Of a stretch of DNA of 56,490 bases, positions 1 to 8,486 are shown piece after piece; the stretch's first letter is position 1; every line of letters begins with the position of its first letter. The notes beneath the pieces were generated by a model. That model was not told where the DNA came from. It did no database searches and saw only the letters and a program-made list of their open reading frames with translations. The translations under genes were made by a program, and so were the position numbers. Source of the DNA: Verrucomicrobiota bacterium (lineage in GTDB: Bacteria > Verrucomicrobiota > Verrucomicrobiae > Limisphaerales > UBA11358); the NCBI GenBank assembly GCA_014860005.1, contig JACZKP010000072.1:1-56490 (forward strand). Reading direction: 5' to 3'.

Positions 1-179
1 CCGCCGGGGGGCGTGGGGGAAGGGGTGGTGCTCATAGGGCTGTCATCAGGCGATGGCGACGCGGAATCCGCGGCCGCGTTCTGGAGTGTGGCAGCCCACT
101 GCCGCTGTCCGACCGCCCAATGTCCCGGTCGAAGCGCCAGAGGACTGGCGCAGTCCAAAACCGCTGGTGGAGCATGATT

Positions 180-345
180 GACCCGCCGGTTGGAAAACAA
201 GCAGTACGTAACGCCGACTTTCCAGTCGGCGAGTCATTGGGAAAAGAACCTACACGGGCGGGGCTTGCCAGTTGGAAACCCGGCGATACAGGTTGCGCCA
301 CTTTTTCAGTCGGCCAACGGGCCGGTTGGAAAACCGGCGTTACGC
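180..345. repeat. Dispersed palindromic repeat cluster
   Basis: Three imperfect copies of a short unit built around GGTTGGAAAACCGG and CGGCGTTACG occur near 182-232, 268-292 and 313-345. Each copy can pair with itself or with a neighbour. The same word family (a unit-TTGGAAA-unit core followed by a GATAC or GTTAC word) recurs inside the element at 32094-32280, so this is a genome-wide repeat family rather than a local accident. The rest of 1-354 shows no convincing gene. Confidence 0.6.
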
Positions 346-354
346 GGAATGCGT

Positions 355-531
355 TCATGACGCTTCCTCCGAGGTGGGTCGGCGCATTTGGCGCGTGATT
401 TGCCGCTGTAGCAGCCGTCCCATTTGGGAATCGAAGCGTGAGGGCAAAGCCCGGTATCGGCGAATGGCCGGTGACGCCGGTAGGAATTCGATCAACAACC
501 GCAGCCAGCGGGTATGGATGTCCAGTTTCAT
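355..531 (-). CDS. Possible small basic protein, unrecognised
   Basis: A 58-residue reading frame starts at an ATG at 531 (MKLDIHTRWLRLL) and runs downstream of the sigma factor on the same strand. It is rich in Arg and Leu, with an amphipathic pattern and no signal peptide or known motif. It could be a real small protein or the tail of a lost gene. I see no ribosome-binding site and cannot name a family, so this is a weak call. Confidence 0.22.
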   Translation of the reverse strand: MKLDIHTRWLRLLIEFLPASPAIRRYRALPSRFDSQMGRLLQRQITRQMRRPTSEEAS

Positions 532-677
532 GGGGTCACGGAATTCAACATGAAATACCCCGGGCACACCAAACAAAAGAGCGCGAGAGGCGGGCAGGAG
601 AATTTCTCAAGCAAGCGGGTCATGTCCGTTACAGGTTCGACCTGCGTGTGGTTCGTACGTTGTTGGTTTCACAACCT

Positions 678-1322
678 TCACCCGCCTTTAACCTCCAAGG
701 CTGCAACTTCCTGCCGCACCAGCTTCGAGATGCGATGCTTGGCCACATAGACATGCGCGATGGTGACACCCAAGGTCTTGGCCACGTCCCGCGCCGGCCA
801 CTGCTTGAGCACAAACAAATCAAACATCTGGTATTGCTCGATGGACACGCGGCGTTTCACGCGGTGGATGGCGGCTTCCATCAGGTTCTTCTGCCATTCC
901 TCGTCCCACGCCTTGTCCCATTGACCACTTTGCTCGTCGGGAATCTGATGCAGCAACGGTGTGGCGCTTGAATCCTCCCGGGATGAGCTGGCCGCCGGGT
1001 TGCGCGCACGGCGGGCAAATTGGTTGGCAATTTTCGACCGCGTGACCCCCAGCAGCCACGTCTTGAAGGCACACACTTTTGGATCGTAATGAAACTTGCC
1101 AATGTGCTTCGCCACTGCCACGACCGTCTCCTGGACGACCTCCTGGGCTTCCTCGTAGCTCAGGCCGCGTTGGAGGGCAAAGCCGTAAATGAGTTTCCAA
1201 TACGTGTCGAAAAACGTCCGCCAGCTTTCGCCGTCCTCCCAGTTCTTGAGGCGGCTCAACAAACTGCCGCGGGTCGGAATCAAATCTTCCGGGCAGTCGT
1301 CAGTTTGATCTTGATGGCTCAT
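678..1322 (-). CDS. RNA polymerase sigma factor, ECF/sigma-70 family
   Basis: An ECF-type sigma factor of 214 residues that would direct RNA polymerase to alternative promoters. Region 2 is visible as SWRTFFDTYWKLIYGFALQRG followed by LSYEEAQEVVQETVV, the usual helix with a conserved acidic face. A region 4 helix-turn-helix follows (YQMFDLFVLKQWPARDVAKT, then HVYVAKHRISKLV). The linker between them is longer than in classical ECFs, as is common in Planctomycetes and Verrucomicrobia. I chose the ATG at 1322 (MSHQDQTDD) with GAGCGG just upstream; a GTG at 1358 would add 12 residues of low conservation. No anti-sigma gene is adjacent, so its control is unknown. The divergent neighbour is a response-regulator remnant. 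Confidence 0.85.
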   Translation of the reverse strand: MSHQDQTDDCPEDLIPTRGSLLSRLKNWEDGESWRTFFDTYWKLIYGFALQRGLSYEEAQEVVQETVVAVAKHIGKFHYDPKVCAFKTWLLGVTRSKIANQFARRARNPAASSSREDSSATPLLHQIPDEQSGQWDKAWDEEWQKNLMEAAIHRVKRRVSIEQYQMFDLFVLKQWPARDVAKTLGVTIAHVYVAKHRISKLVRQEVAALEVKGG

Positions 1323-1422
1323 CCGTACCGCTCGGGTCCAGTGCTGGGAAACCGGCACGCCACAACGTGCGCTACCAAAGGTTAAACCGATCGCCGGGAA
1401 AAGACCTTACAAAAAGTTTCCT

Positions 1423-1842
1423 TTGGCGCCGCGGACATTGGCGGGGCTGGCGCTGGATCAGAGTGTGCGCCGATCACCGGCAGATGTGGGAGTGGCCGTG
1501 GTATTCGTCGGCGCATCCTTGGCCGGCTATGGACTCCGCATTGCTGAGGCGGTGCGGGAAGTGATGGCGGGCAATCCGGTCCTCGACCCGGCGCTGGATG
1601 CAGTTCCCGGCAACGGGGCCGCACGTAAGAATCCGTTGAACATTCTTTCAGCGGGGGAACTGCGGGTGCTGAAGGAGGTGGCGAAGGGTTTGACCGACAA
1701 GGAGGTGTCGAACGTTCTGAACCTGAGCGCGAAAACCGTGCGTCACGCGTTGGACCGCGTCTTTGCGAAGCTCCGCGTCCACACCCGCACGCAAGCCGCA
1801 ATGCTCTACGCCGAGCACGGCAAGCAGGATTTCAGCGGTTGA
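1423..1842 (+). CDS. LuxR-type HTH protein, truncated response regulator
   Basis: The last 65 residues form a clear LuxR/NarL DNA-binding domain (LSAGELRVLKEVAKGLTDKE, SAKTVRHALDRVFAKLRV). The preceding segment GYGLRIAEAVREVMAGNPVLD matches the final helix and linker of a receiver domain, but the phosphoacceptor Asp and most of the receiver fold are missing. The only in-frame starts are TTG at 1423 and GTG at 1492. The gene is therefore either a decayed response regulator or a stand-alone HTH protein arising from one. No sensor kinase is adjacent. The DNA-binding part is certain; expression is not. Confidence 0.55.
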   Translation: MAPRTLAGLALDQSVRRSPADVGVAVVFVGASLAGYGLRIAEAVREVMAGNPVLDPALDAVPGNGAARKNPLNILSAGELRVLKEVAKGLTDKEVSNVLNLSAKTVRHALDRVFAKLRVHTRTQAAMLYAEHGKQDFSG

Positions 1843-2014
1843 GCTTCGCCAAGGCAAACACACGCCATTCGCGGCTCGTGCGCACGCGGAGCGCGGTCCT
1901 GGTTTGCGCAAAGCGAACCGATTTACAGGCAAGCGCGTGGGTTGCTTGCGTGAATAGCCGGGATTAGCGACCGTCAAACACGCGATGAGTCAGGGTGAAA
2001 TCGGACCAAACCAC

Positions 2015-2042
2015 TTGCGACATGAGAAGTGCCTGATACTAT
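2015..2042 (+). promoter_or_regulatory. Candidate sigma-70 promoter for the cupredoxin gene
   Basis: TTGCGA at 2015-2020 and TACTAT at 2037-2042 are separated by 16 bp and lie about 40 bp before the ATG at 2081. The match is read by eye only. Confidence 0.35.
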
Positions 2043-2080
2043 TGACCAAGCTATTTATTGCGACTCGAAGAACAATTACT

Positions 2081-2803
2081 ATGAAAACAACCACTACACT
2101 CCTGGCCGTCGGCGCGTTGATTGCCAGTTTCCAACTCGCGACGGCGGGCGATATCACCGGCAAAATCACCCTCAGCGGCAAGCCGCCGGCGGAATTGGAA
2201 ATCAAAGCCATCGGCACCGATGTCAACTGCGGCAAATTACATTCGGAACCCGTTCATACGCGTTTTTACGTGGTGAGCGACAAGAACGAACTGGCTGATG
2301 TGTTCATTACCTTGAAAGGCATCAGCGGCAAGTCCACGGGCGCTTCGGCTCAGCCACTTATCATTGATCAGAAAGGTTGCGAGTATGTGCCGTACATTGG
2401 CGCTGCCCAAACCGGGCAGAAAATCATCGTGAAGAATTCCGACCCGTTCCTGCACAATGTGCATCCCACGCCGGTAAACACTGCGGGTGGCAACAAGGAG
2501 GCAAATCTGGCCCAGATGGCGGGCGGTGCGGATTTGAACTTCACCTTCCCGGCGCCGGAGAATTTCCTGCGCTTCAAGTGCGATGTGCATCCGTGGATGT
2601 TCTCCTACATCAACATCGTGGATCATCCGTGGTTCGCGGTGACGGGCAAGGACGGCAGCTTCACGATCAAGAACGTGCCGCCGGGCAAGTACACCATCGT
2701 GGCCATGCATCGCAAAGCCGCACCGGCCCCCGCAGGCGTGGAGAAGGAAATCGAAGTCACCGCGGACGGCGCGAAGGTGGACTTCGTCCTCCAAGCGAAA
2801 TAG
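2081..2803 (+). CDS. Secreted cupredoxin-domain protein with C-terminal carboxypeptidase-regulatory-like fold
   Basis: A 240-residue exported protein. Residues 1-22 form a Sec signal peptide (MKTTTTLLAVGALIASFQ). Residues about 100-180 are a plastocyanin-like fold with likely type 1 copper ligands His125 (DPFLHNVHP), Cys167, His170 and Met173 (CDVHPWM). Residues about 185-240 (GSFTIKNVPPGKYTIVAMH) match the small beta-sandwich of carboxypeptidase-regulatory-like domains. It sits just upstream of the heme A synthase and oxidase genes, so a role in electron transfer to, or copper supply of, the oxidase is a reasonable inference. I took the ATG at 2081 because it begins the signal peptide; the upstream frame to 1985 has none. 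Confidence 0.8.
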   Translation: MKTTTTLLAVGALIASFQLATAGDITGKITLSGKPPAELEIKAIGTDVNCGKLHSEPVHTRFYVVSDKNELADVFITLKGISGKSTGASAQPLIIDQKGCEYVPYIGAAQTGQKIIVKNSDPFLHNVHPTPVNTAGGNKEANLAQMAGGADLNFTFPAPENFLRFKCDVHPWMFSYINIVDHPWFAVTGKDGSFTIKNVPPGKYTIVAMHRKAAPAPAGVEKEIEVTADGAKVDFVLQAK

Positions 2804-2822
2804 CTGATCTGGATTCCTGGGT

Positions 2823-2860
2823 AACCGCTGCGGTTGGGACTGACCGCAGCGGTTTGCTTT
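2823..2860 (+). terminator. Hairpin with T-rich tail after the cupredoxin gene
   Basis: AACCGCTGCGGT (2823-2834) pairs perfectly with ACCGCAGCGGTT (2843-2854) around an 8-base loop, followed by TGCTTTT. It may end or attenuate transcription between the cupredoxin gene and the heme A synthase gene. Confidence 0.7.
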
Positions 2861-2890
2861 TGCCCGGGCCAGTTCCGTGCCTTGTTTGCA

Positions 2891-4150
2891 ATGGCTCAAA
2901 CCAACGACACTATTTTTCATCCCTGGCTGCATCGCTTCGCCGTGCTGACGGCGGTGATTACGCTGGTATTGTTGGGCGTGGGTGGCTTGGTCACCAGCCA
3001 CGGCGTGGGCATGGCCGTCCCTGACTGGCCGAATACTTACGGCTACAACATGTTTCTATTTCCCGTCTCCAAGTGGGTGGGCGGGATTTTCTACGAGCAC
3101 ACGCATCGGTTGATCGCATCATTCGTGGGTTTGTTGACCGCAATTCTGGCCGTCTGGTTGTGGGTGGTTGAAACCAGGGGCGCAACCCGAAAGATTGGCG
3201 CAAGCGTAATTCTGGGAGTGCTGGTGCTGATGGGCGGATTGATGGGCGTGCGCGAGCACACAGTCTTTTTGGGATTGGCCGCGGTGGCCGCGGTGGGGAT
3301 GCTCTTCGGCATCTACCAATTTCAGCGTGATGCGCACGCGCTCCGGTGGCTCGGAATATTGGCGCTGGCCACGGTGATTCTACAAGGCGTGCTGGGCGGC
3401 TTGAGGGTGGTGCTGTACAAGGATGAACTCGGCATTTTCCACGCGACATTGGCCCAGCTTTTCTTCGCGTTGATCTGCGCGATCGCGTTGCTCACCAGTT
3501 CCTGGTGGCGGAAAGGTTCTACCCTGTGCGCTTCGCCATCAAGCGGCCGGGGAGAATCTTCCTCTTTTGTTTCCCGCAATCTCAGTTCCCTGTTGCTGGC
3601 GACCACGGCGATCATTCTGCTCCAACTGATCCTGGGCGCGACGATGCGCCACCAACACGCGGGGCTGGCCATTCCGGATTTTCCACTGGCCTACGGCAAG
3701 CTCTGGCCGGCCATGGACGCGGAATCGGTCATGCGCTACAACCAACAACGACAGGAGATCACCGCGGCGCATCCCATCACGGCGTTCCAGATTGGGCTGC
3801 AAATGACTCACCGGTTGGTGGCGGTGGTCATTCTCATCGGCGTCGTCTGGTGTGCGCAGCGGCTTCGGCGCGAGCTGGGCGGCAAGCATCCTTTGACCCG
3901 GCTGGGCTGGTTCTGGCTCGCGACCATTGTGGTGCAGGCGGCATTGGGAGCTTTCACTCTGTGGACGAACAAAGCCGCCGACGTGGCCACCGCACATGTA
4001 CTGGTGGGCGCACTTTCGCTCGTGACAGGTGCGTTGGCCTGTATTATTGCTTTCCGCCAATCCGCCCCGCTGCGTGCCGCTCCAGCGACGGCGGCGTTTG
4101 ATTTGACGCGACCCGAATTGGGCTCGCGACCAGTGGCAGCCCAGAAGTAA
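2891..4150 (+). CDS. ctaA: Heme A synthase, COX15/CtaA family
   Basis: Converts heme O to heme A for the cytochrome c oxidase encoded downstream. The 419-residue protein shows about eight membrane segments in two similar halves. Characteristic motifs are GLVTSHGVGMAVPDWPNTYG, the heme-region histidines in EHTHRLIASFVG, the second-half equivalent RHQHAGLAIPDFPLAYG, then MTHRLVAVV and TAHVLVGAL. A hydrophilic stretch near residues 208-232 (RKGSTLCASPSSGRGESSSF) is longer than expected between membrane segments. The ATG at 2891 (MAQTNDTIFHPWLHRF) fits the family start. The ctaB gene follows after 3 bp, so the two are surely cotranscribed. Confidence 0.93.
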   Translation: MAQTNDTIFHPWLHRFAVLTAVITLVLLGVGGLVTSHGVGMAVPDWPNTYGYNMFLFPVSKWVGGIFYEHTHRLIASFVGLLTAILAVWLWVVETRGATRKIGASVILGVLVLMGGLMGVREHTVFLGLAAVAAVGMLFGIYQFQRDAHALRWLGILALATVILQGVLGGLRVVLYKDELGIFHATLAQLFFALICAIALLTSSWWRKGSTLCASPSSGRGESSSFVSRNLSSLLLATTAIILLQLILGATMRHQHAGLAIPDFPLAYGKLWPAMDAESVMRYNQQRQEITAAHPITAFQIGLQMTHRLVAVVILIGVVWCAQRLRRELGGKHPLTRLGWFWLATIVVQAALGAFTLWTNKAADVATAHVLVGALSLVTGALACIIAFRQSAPLRAAPATAAFDLTRPELGSRPVAAQK

Positions 4151-4153
4151 GAC

Positions 4154-5056
4154 ATGAAAGCAAGCGCACAAACATTGATTGCCGCGACCATTCCTGAGAA
4201 AGGCTGGTTCGCTGTTTATGCCGACCTGATCAAAGCGCGCCTCACGTTGCTGGTGTTGCTCACCACGCTTGTGGGCTTCTACGTCGGCTTCCGCGGCGCG
4301 ATGGATTATGCGCTGATGTTTCACACGATGCTGGGCACTGCCCTGGTGGCGAGCGGGGCGGCGGCGTTGAACCAACTTCTTGAGCGCGAGCACGACGCCA
4401 AGATGCGGCGCACGCGGAACCGGCCCTTGCCTTCGGGCCGGCTGCAACCGGTGACGGTAATGTTGTTCGGGGGCGGTTGCGCGGTGGCGGGACTGATCTA
4501 TCTGGCGCTGCTGGCCAATCCGCTTACGAGCGTCATCGGCGCGGTCACGTTGATCACCTACCTGTTCCTTTACACGCCGCTCAAACGGGTGACGTGGTTG
4601 AACACCGCTGTGGGCGCCGTGCCGGGCGGTTTGCCGCCGTTGATGGGCTGGGCGGCAGCGCGCGGTGAACTTGATGGTGGCGGCTGGGCGTTGTTCGCCA
4701 TTCTGGCGTTCTGGCAAATGCCGCACTTTTTTGCCATTGCCTGGATTTATCGCGACGAATACGCCAAGGCAGGTTTTCAAATGTTACCAGCCGTGGACCC
4801 GGATGGCAGTCGCACGGCCCAACAATCAGTCAGTCACACATTGGCATTGTTGGCAGTGAGTTTGTGTCCGTTTCTGTTTCACCTGGCCGGGCCGGTTTAC
4901 CTGACGGGCGCCTTGTTGCTGGGAATCGCGTATCTGGGTTGCGCCATTCATTTCGCGCAGCGGCTGGATCTCGCGAGCGCGCGGCGGTTGTTTTTTGCTT
5001 CGATTGTGTACCTGCCGCTGTTGCTGGTACTGCTGGTGGTTGACAAGTTGAAATGA
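4154..5056 (+). CDS. ctaB: Protoheme IX farnesyltransferase (heme O synthase)
   Basis: An integral membrane prenyltransferase of the UbiA superfamily that adds a farnesyl group to heme B to make heme O, the substrate of CtaA. The 300-residue protein has about nine membrane helices. The allylic-diphosphate-binding motif is visible as NQLLEREHDAKMRRTRNRPL, followed by the conserved PSGRL. A second conserved loop reads YTPLKRVTWLNTAVGAVPGG, and a third YRDEYAKAGFQMLP. The length is normal for the family. It lies 3 bp after ctaA and about 200 bp before the oxidase subunit I gene. Confidence 0.95.
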   Translation: MKASAQTLIAATIPEKGWFAVYADLIKARLTLLVLLTTLVGFYVGFRGAMDYALMFHTMLGTALVASGAAALNQLLEREHDAKMRRTRNRPLPSGRLQPVTVMLFGGGCAVAGLIYLALLANPLTSVIGAVTLITYLFLYTPLKRVTWLNTAVGAVPGGLPPLMGWAAARGELDGGGWALFAILAFWQMPHFFAIAWIYRDEYAKAGFQMLPAVDPDGSRTAQQSVSHTLALLAVSLCPFLFHLAGPVYLTGALLLGIAYLGCAIHFAQRLDLASARRLFFASIVYLPLLLVLLVVDKLK

Positions 5057-5259
5057 AATCAAATTCCCGATACTTGCACTCCTCCGGTGAACAAGCACAC
5101 GGTTCTTTGGGCCTCATTCGCCTGCGAGCCAGCAGATCAGTTGTGGATGAATCAGCAATTGACACGGCCGGGCCGGGCACGTTTACTTTCGCGCCTTAAA
5201 TTGCCGGAACCCAGACAAGATATGATGCAGCGGTCAGATTGGAACAACGTAACGATATA

Positions 5260-7080
5260 ATGCAGGCGACATCCCACACGCAACCGCACGCCGGCCACAC
5301 CGAAGCCCACCACGAAGAGCCTGGCTTCTGGAGCAAGTACATCTTCTCCACCGATCATAAAATCATCGGCATCCAGTACGGGTTGACGGCGCTGACGTTT
5401 CTGCTGTTCGGATTTTTTCTGATGCTGATGATGCGCTGGCAGATTGCGCATCCGGGCCAGCCGATTCCAGTGGTCGGGCCGTTGCTGGCCAAGGTGCTGG
5501 GCGACGTGGCCGCCGGCGGCGTGATGAGCCCCGACCTCTACAACTCCTTCGGCGCGATGCATGGCACGATTATGGTGTTTCTGGCGGTTGTGCCCATGGC
5601 GTTCGGCGCGTTTGGCAATTATGTCGTGCCGCTGATGATCGGCGCGCCGGACATGGCATTCCCGCGCTTGAACATGGCCAGTTACCAGGCCTACGTCGTT
5701 GGCGGCATTATCATGTTCGTCAGCTTCTTCATTCCCGGCGGCGCGGCGCAGGCCGGCTGGACTTCGTACTCGCCACTGGCGACCTCCATCCCCACCGACG
5801 GCCAGACGTTCTGGCTGGTTGGCATGATATTTCTAATCACCTCGTCCCTGCTCGGCGCGGTGAATTTCCTCGCGACGATCATCCAATTGCGCGCACCGGG
5901 CATGACCTGGATGCGGCTGCCGTTTTTCGTCTGGGCGCAGTTTGTCACGGGCTTCCTCCTGCTGCTGGCTTTTCCGCCGCTGGAAGCCGCCGGCGTCATG
6001 CAATTGATGGATAAGGTGGCCGGCACCAGTTTCTTCCTGCCGACTGGCCTCGCGGTGGGCGGGCAACTGGCTGACGTCAGCGGCGGCGGCAGTCCGCTGC
6101 TGTGGCAGCATCTATTCTGGTTTCTCGGCCATCCCGAAGTGTACGTCCTGATCCTGCCGGCCATGGGGATTGTCTGCGAGGTGATCTCCAACAACACGCG
6201 CAAGCAGATCTGGGGTTACAAGTCGCTGGTCTATTCCACGCTGGCGATTGGTTTCCTGTCATTCATCGTCTGGGCGCATCACATGTATCTCACCGGCATG
6301 GGGACGAAGATCTCGACCTTCTTCCAGACCACCACGATGATCATTTCCATTCCGTCGGTGATCATCCTGACGTGTTTCTTCATATCGTTGTGGGGCGGTT
6401 CAATTCGGTTCAACACGCCGATGCTCTTTGCGCTGGCGTTCCTGCCAATGTTCGGCATCGGCGGTTTGACCGGTTTGCCGCTGGGCTTCAGCGCGTCGGA
6501 TTTGCACCTGCATGACACCTACTACGTCATCGCCCATTTTCATTATGTGGTGGCGCCGGGAACGATCTTTGCGCTGTTTGCTGGAATCTATTACTGGTTC
6601 CCGAAAATGACCGGACGCATGATGAGCGAATACTGGGGCCGCGTGCATTTCTGGGGTTCACTGATCTTCATGAACGTCGTGTTCCAGCCGATGTTCGCGC
6701 AGGGCATGGCCGGCATGATCCGCCGCATGTCGGACGGCGGCGCGAACTATTCGCTGGCCAAGGTGCCGGACGCCATCGGCGGACTGAGTGATACGATCAT
6801 GAGCCTGCACACGCTCATTCTCTGGGGCGGGATCGGCTTGGCCCTAGTGCAGATTCCCTTCATCATCAATGTGTTTTGGAGCATCAAGAACGGGCGGAAG
6901 GTGACCAGCGATAATCCCTGGGACGCCACCACGCTGGAATGGCAGACCCCCACGCCGCCGCCGCATGGTAACTTTGCCACCGAACCACACGTTCACCGCG
7001 GACCCTACGAGTACAGCATGCCCGGCAAGGACAAAGACTTCACGCCGCAGAATGAACCAGACCAGGGCGGCAAGCACTGA
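5260..7080 (+). CDS. ctaD: Cytochrome c oxidase subunit I (A-type heme-copper oxidase)
   Basis: Catalytic subunit of a proton-pumping terminal oxidase holding low-spin heme a and the heme a3-CuB centre. The 606-residue protein has 12 membrane helices. SFGAMHGTIMVF gives a low-spin heme His. FWFLGHPEVYVLILPAMGI holds the CuB His and the Tyr that crosslinks to it, plus the proton-path Glu. VWAHHMYLTGM gives two more CuB His, and HDTYYVIAHFHYVV carries the heme a3 and second heme a His. The first 20 residues are His-rich (SHTQPHAGHTEAHH), which is unusual. ATG at 5260 was chosen over an upstream TTG at 5239. It leads the oxidase operon, with subunit III 5 bp downstream. Confidence 0.97.
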   Translation: MQATSHTQPHAGHTEAHHEEPGFWSKYIFSTDHKIIGIQYGLTALTFLLFGFFLMLMMRWQIAHPGQPIPVVGPLLAKVLGDVAAGGVMSPDLYNSFGAMHGTIMVFLAVVPMAFGAFGNYVVPLMIGAPDMAFPRLNMASYQAYVVGGIIMFVSFFIPGGAAQAGWTSYSPLATSIPTDGQTFWLVGMIFLITSSLLGAVNFLATIIQLRAPGMTWMRLPFFVWAQFVTGFLLLLAFPPLEAAGVMQLMDKVAGTSFFLPTGLAVGGQLADVSGGGSPLLWQHLFWFLGHPEVYVLILPAMGIVCEVISNNTRKQIWGYKSLVYSTLAIGFLSFIVWAHHMYLTGMGTKISTFFQTTTMIISIPSVIILTCFFISLWGGSIRFNTPMLFALAFLPMFGIGGLTGLPLGFSASDLHLHDTYYVIAHFHYVVAPGTIFALFAGIYYWFPKMTGRMMSEYWGRVHFWGSLIFMNVVFQPMFAQGMAGMIRRMSDGGANYSLAKVPDAIGGLSDTIMSLHTLILWGGIGLALVQIPFIINVFWSIKNGRKVTSDNPWDATTLEWQTPTPPPHGNFATEPHVHRGPYEYSMPGKDKDFTPQNEPDQGGKH

Positions 7081-7085
7081 CTTTC

Positions 7086-7952
7086 ATGGAAATCCCTTAC
7101 ACAGCCCAACCCCGCAAAGACACCGGCCTGTATAACGCCAAGGTCGGCATTTGGCTTTTTCTCGCTTCGGAAGTGATGTTGTTCGGCGGTTTGTTTTCCG
7201 CGTACATCCTGCTGCGTGTCGGGGCCGCGCCGGGCACGTGGGTTCACGGCCTGCTGAACATCCCGATCGGAACTTTCAACACCGCTGTGCTCATCACCTC
7301 GTCGGTCACAGTCGTGTTGTCGTGGGCCGCGCTCAAGATGGGCAACTTCGGGCGTTACCGCTTTTATCAGGCAATCACCATTCTTTGCGCGCTGGGCTTT
7401 CTGGGCATCAAATCCCTGGAGTACCGCGAGAAATTCAGCCACTACGAAGTCTGGTTGAATCAACCGGTCACCGTGATGCGCGGCGGCCAGGAAGTGCAAA
7501 CCGACCGCCTGCTCGGCCATATTGAATATCAGGGAAGCCATCCCGCCTTCTGGAACACGAAAACCCTCGCGGACAAGCAGGTGGAGTCGTTCAAATTCAC
7601 GCCCGACCCCATCCACTATACGATGACGCCCAAGGAAATGGCCCACGCGCGAAAGACGGCGGCGGGCCAAAAGGCGGAGGCCCTTGAGATCACGGCCCCA
7701 CAGGTCAAACGGTTGTCCTCCTTCGTGCCCAGCCACAGCACTTATTTTGCGGTGTACTTCACGCTCACGGCGCTGCACGCCTTGCACGTGCTGGGCGGGG
7801 CGATAGTTATTTTCTACATCTGGGGACCAGGCGCGAAAATGTGGAAGACCGATCCCGAGCGTTACACCAATCGCGTCGAGATTTCCGGTTTGTTCTGGCA
7901 CTTCGTTGACCTGGTTTGGATCTTTCTGTTCCCGGTTCTCTACCTTCTCTGA
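7086..7952 (+). CDS. ctaE: Cytochrome c oxidase subunit III with a large hydrophilic insert
   Basis: Non-redox membrane subunit that stabilises the oxidase. The start is typical (GLYNAKVGIWLFLASEVMLF), and the C-terminus carries the conserved TLTALHALHVLGG and WHFVDLVWIFLFPVLYL. About 95 hydrophilic residues (roughly 118-215) separate the fourth and fifth membrane segments, where most subunit III proteins have a short loop. The insert contains no motif I recognise and would face one side of the membrane. The gene follows subunit I by 5 bp and precedes subunit IV by 4 bp. The insert could be an extrinsic contact for the local small subunits. Confidence 0.93.
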   Translation: MEIPYTAQPRKDTGLYNAKVGIWLFLASEVMLFGGLFSAYILLRVGAAPGTWVHGLLNIPIGTFNTAVLITSSVTVVLSWAALKMGNFGRYRFYQAITILCALGFLGIKSLEYREKFSHYEVWLNQPVTVMRGGQEVQTDRLLGHIEYQGSHPAFWNTKTLADKQVESFKFTPDPIHYTMTPKEMAHARKTAAGQKAEALEITAPQVKRLSSFVPSHSTYFAVYFTLTALHALHVLGGAIVIFYIWGPGAKMWKTDPERYTNRVEISGLFWHFVDLVWIFLFPVLYLL

Positions 7953-7956
7953 ATTT

Positions 7957-8274
7957 ATGAGCGACCATTCCCATCAAGACATCGCCAAGCACGTCAAAAC
8001 CTACATCCTTGTTTTCGTCGCCCTCCTGGTCGGCACGATCATCACCGTGGCGCTGAACTACCTGCATTTTGACAGCATGGCCCTCACGATCTCCATCGCC
8101 CTCTTTGTGGCGACCATCAAAGCGGCCCTGGTGGCCTGCTATTTCATGCACCTCATTTCGGAGCGGAGGATGATTTATCTCATTCTGGCGTTCACCGTGT
8201 TTTTCTTCCTCGGCTTGATGTTCCTCACCCTAGGTGCTCACTACGATTATCCGCCCAACACCACCACCCTCTGA
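7957..8274 (+). CDS. Cytochrome c oxidase subunit IV family protein
   Basis: A 105-residue membrane protein with three helices, beginning MSDHSHQDIAKHVKTYILVF. The His-rich start, then three hydrophobic segments with TIKAALVACYFMHL in the middle, is the pattern of prokaryotic subunit IV (CtaF/CyoD-like) proteins that assist assembly of the CuB centre. The ATG at 7957 is 4 bp after the subunit III stop; a longer frame upstream would overlap subunit III and lacks conservation. Confidence 0.88.
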   Translation: MSDHSHQDIAKHVKTYILVFVALLVGTIITVALNYLHFDSMALTISIALFVATIKAALVACYFMHLISERRMIYLILAFTVFFFLGLMFLTLGAHYDYPPNTTTL

Positions 8275-8276
8275 TT

Positions 8277-8486
8277 ATGTCTCTCAAAGCCTTTCATGTC
8301 GTGTTCATCACCGCGGCCAGCGCGCTGGCCTTTGGTTTCGGCGTATGGTCGTTGCGAGCCTACTCGTCGGTGGATGGTTTTACGCAAGATCTCGTCTTCG
8401 GTATCGGGTCGCTGGCCGTGGGCGTGGGGTTGCTGGTGTATGAGCGGTATTTTTTGAAGAAAACCAGAAACGTAAGTTACCTATGA
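8277..8486 (+). CDS. Small membrane protein of the oxidase operon
   Basis: A 69-residue protein with two predicted membrane helices (FHVVFITAASALAFGFGVWS and LVFGIGSLAVGVGLLVYERY) and a basic C-terminal tail. It starts 2 bp after the subunit IV stop, and its own stop overlaps the next start, so translation is probably coupled. No family name comes to mind. Position and topology suggest a minor oxidase subunit or assembly factor, which is inference. Confidence 0.75.
   Translation: MSLKAFHVVFITAASALAFGFGVWSLRAYSSVDGFTQDLVFGIGSLAVGVGLLVYERYFLKKTRNVSYL

Noticed and set aside
5057..5259. Possible extra gene between heme O synthase and oxidase subunit I
   Set aside because: About 200 bp with stops in all useful frames and no SCO- or Cox11-like motif.
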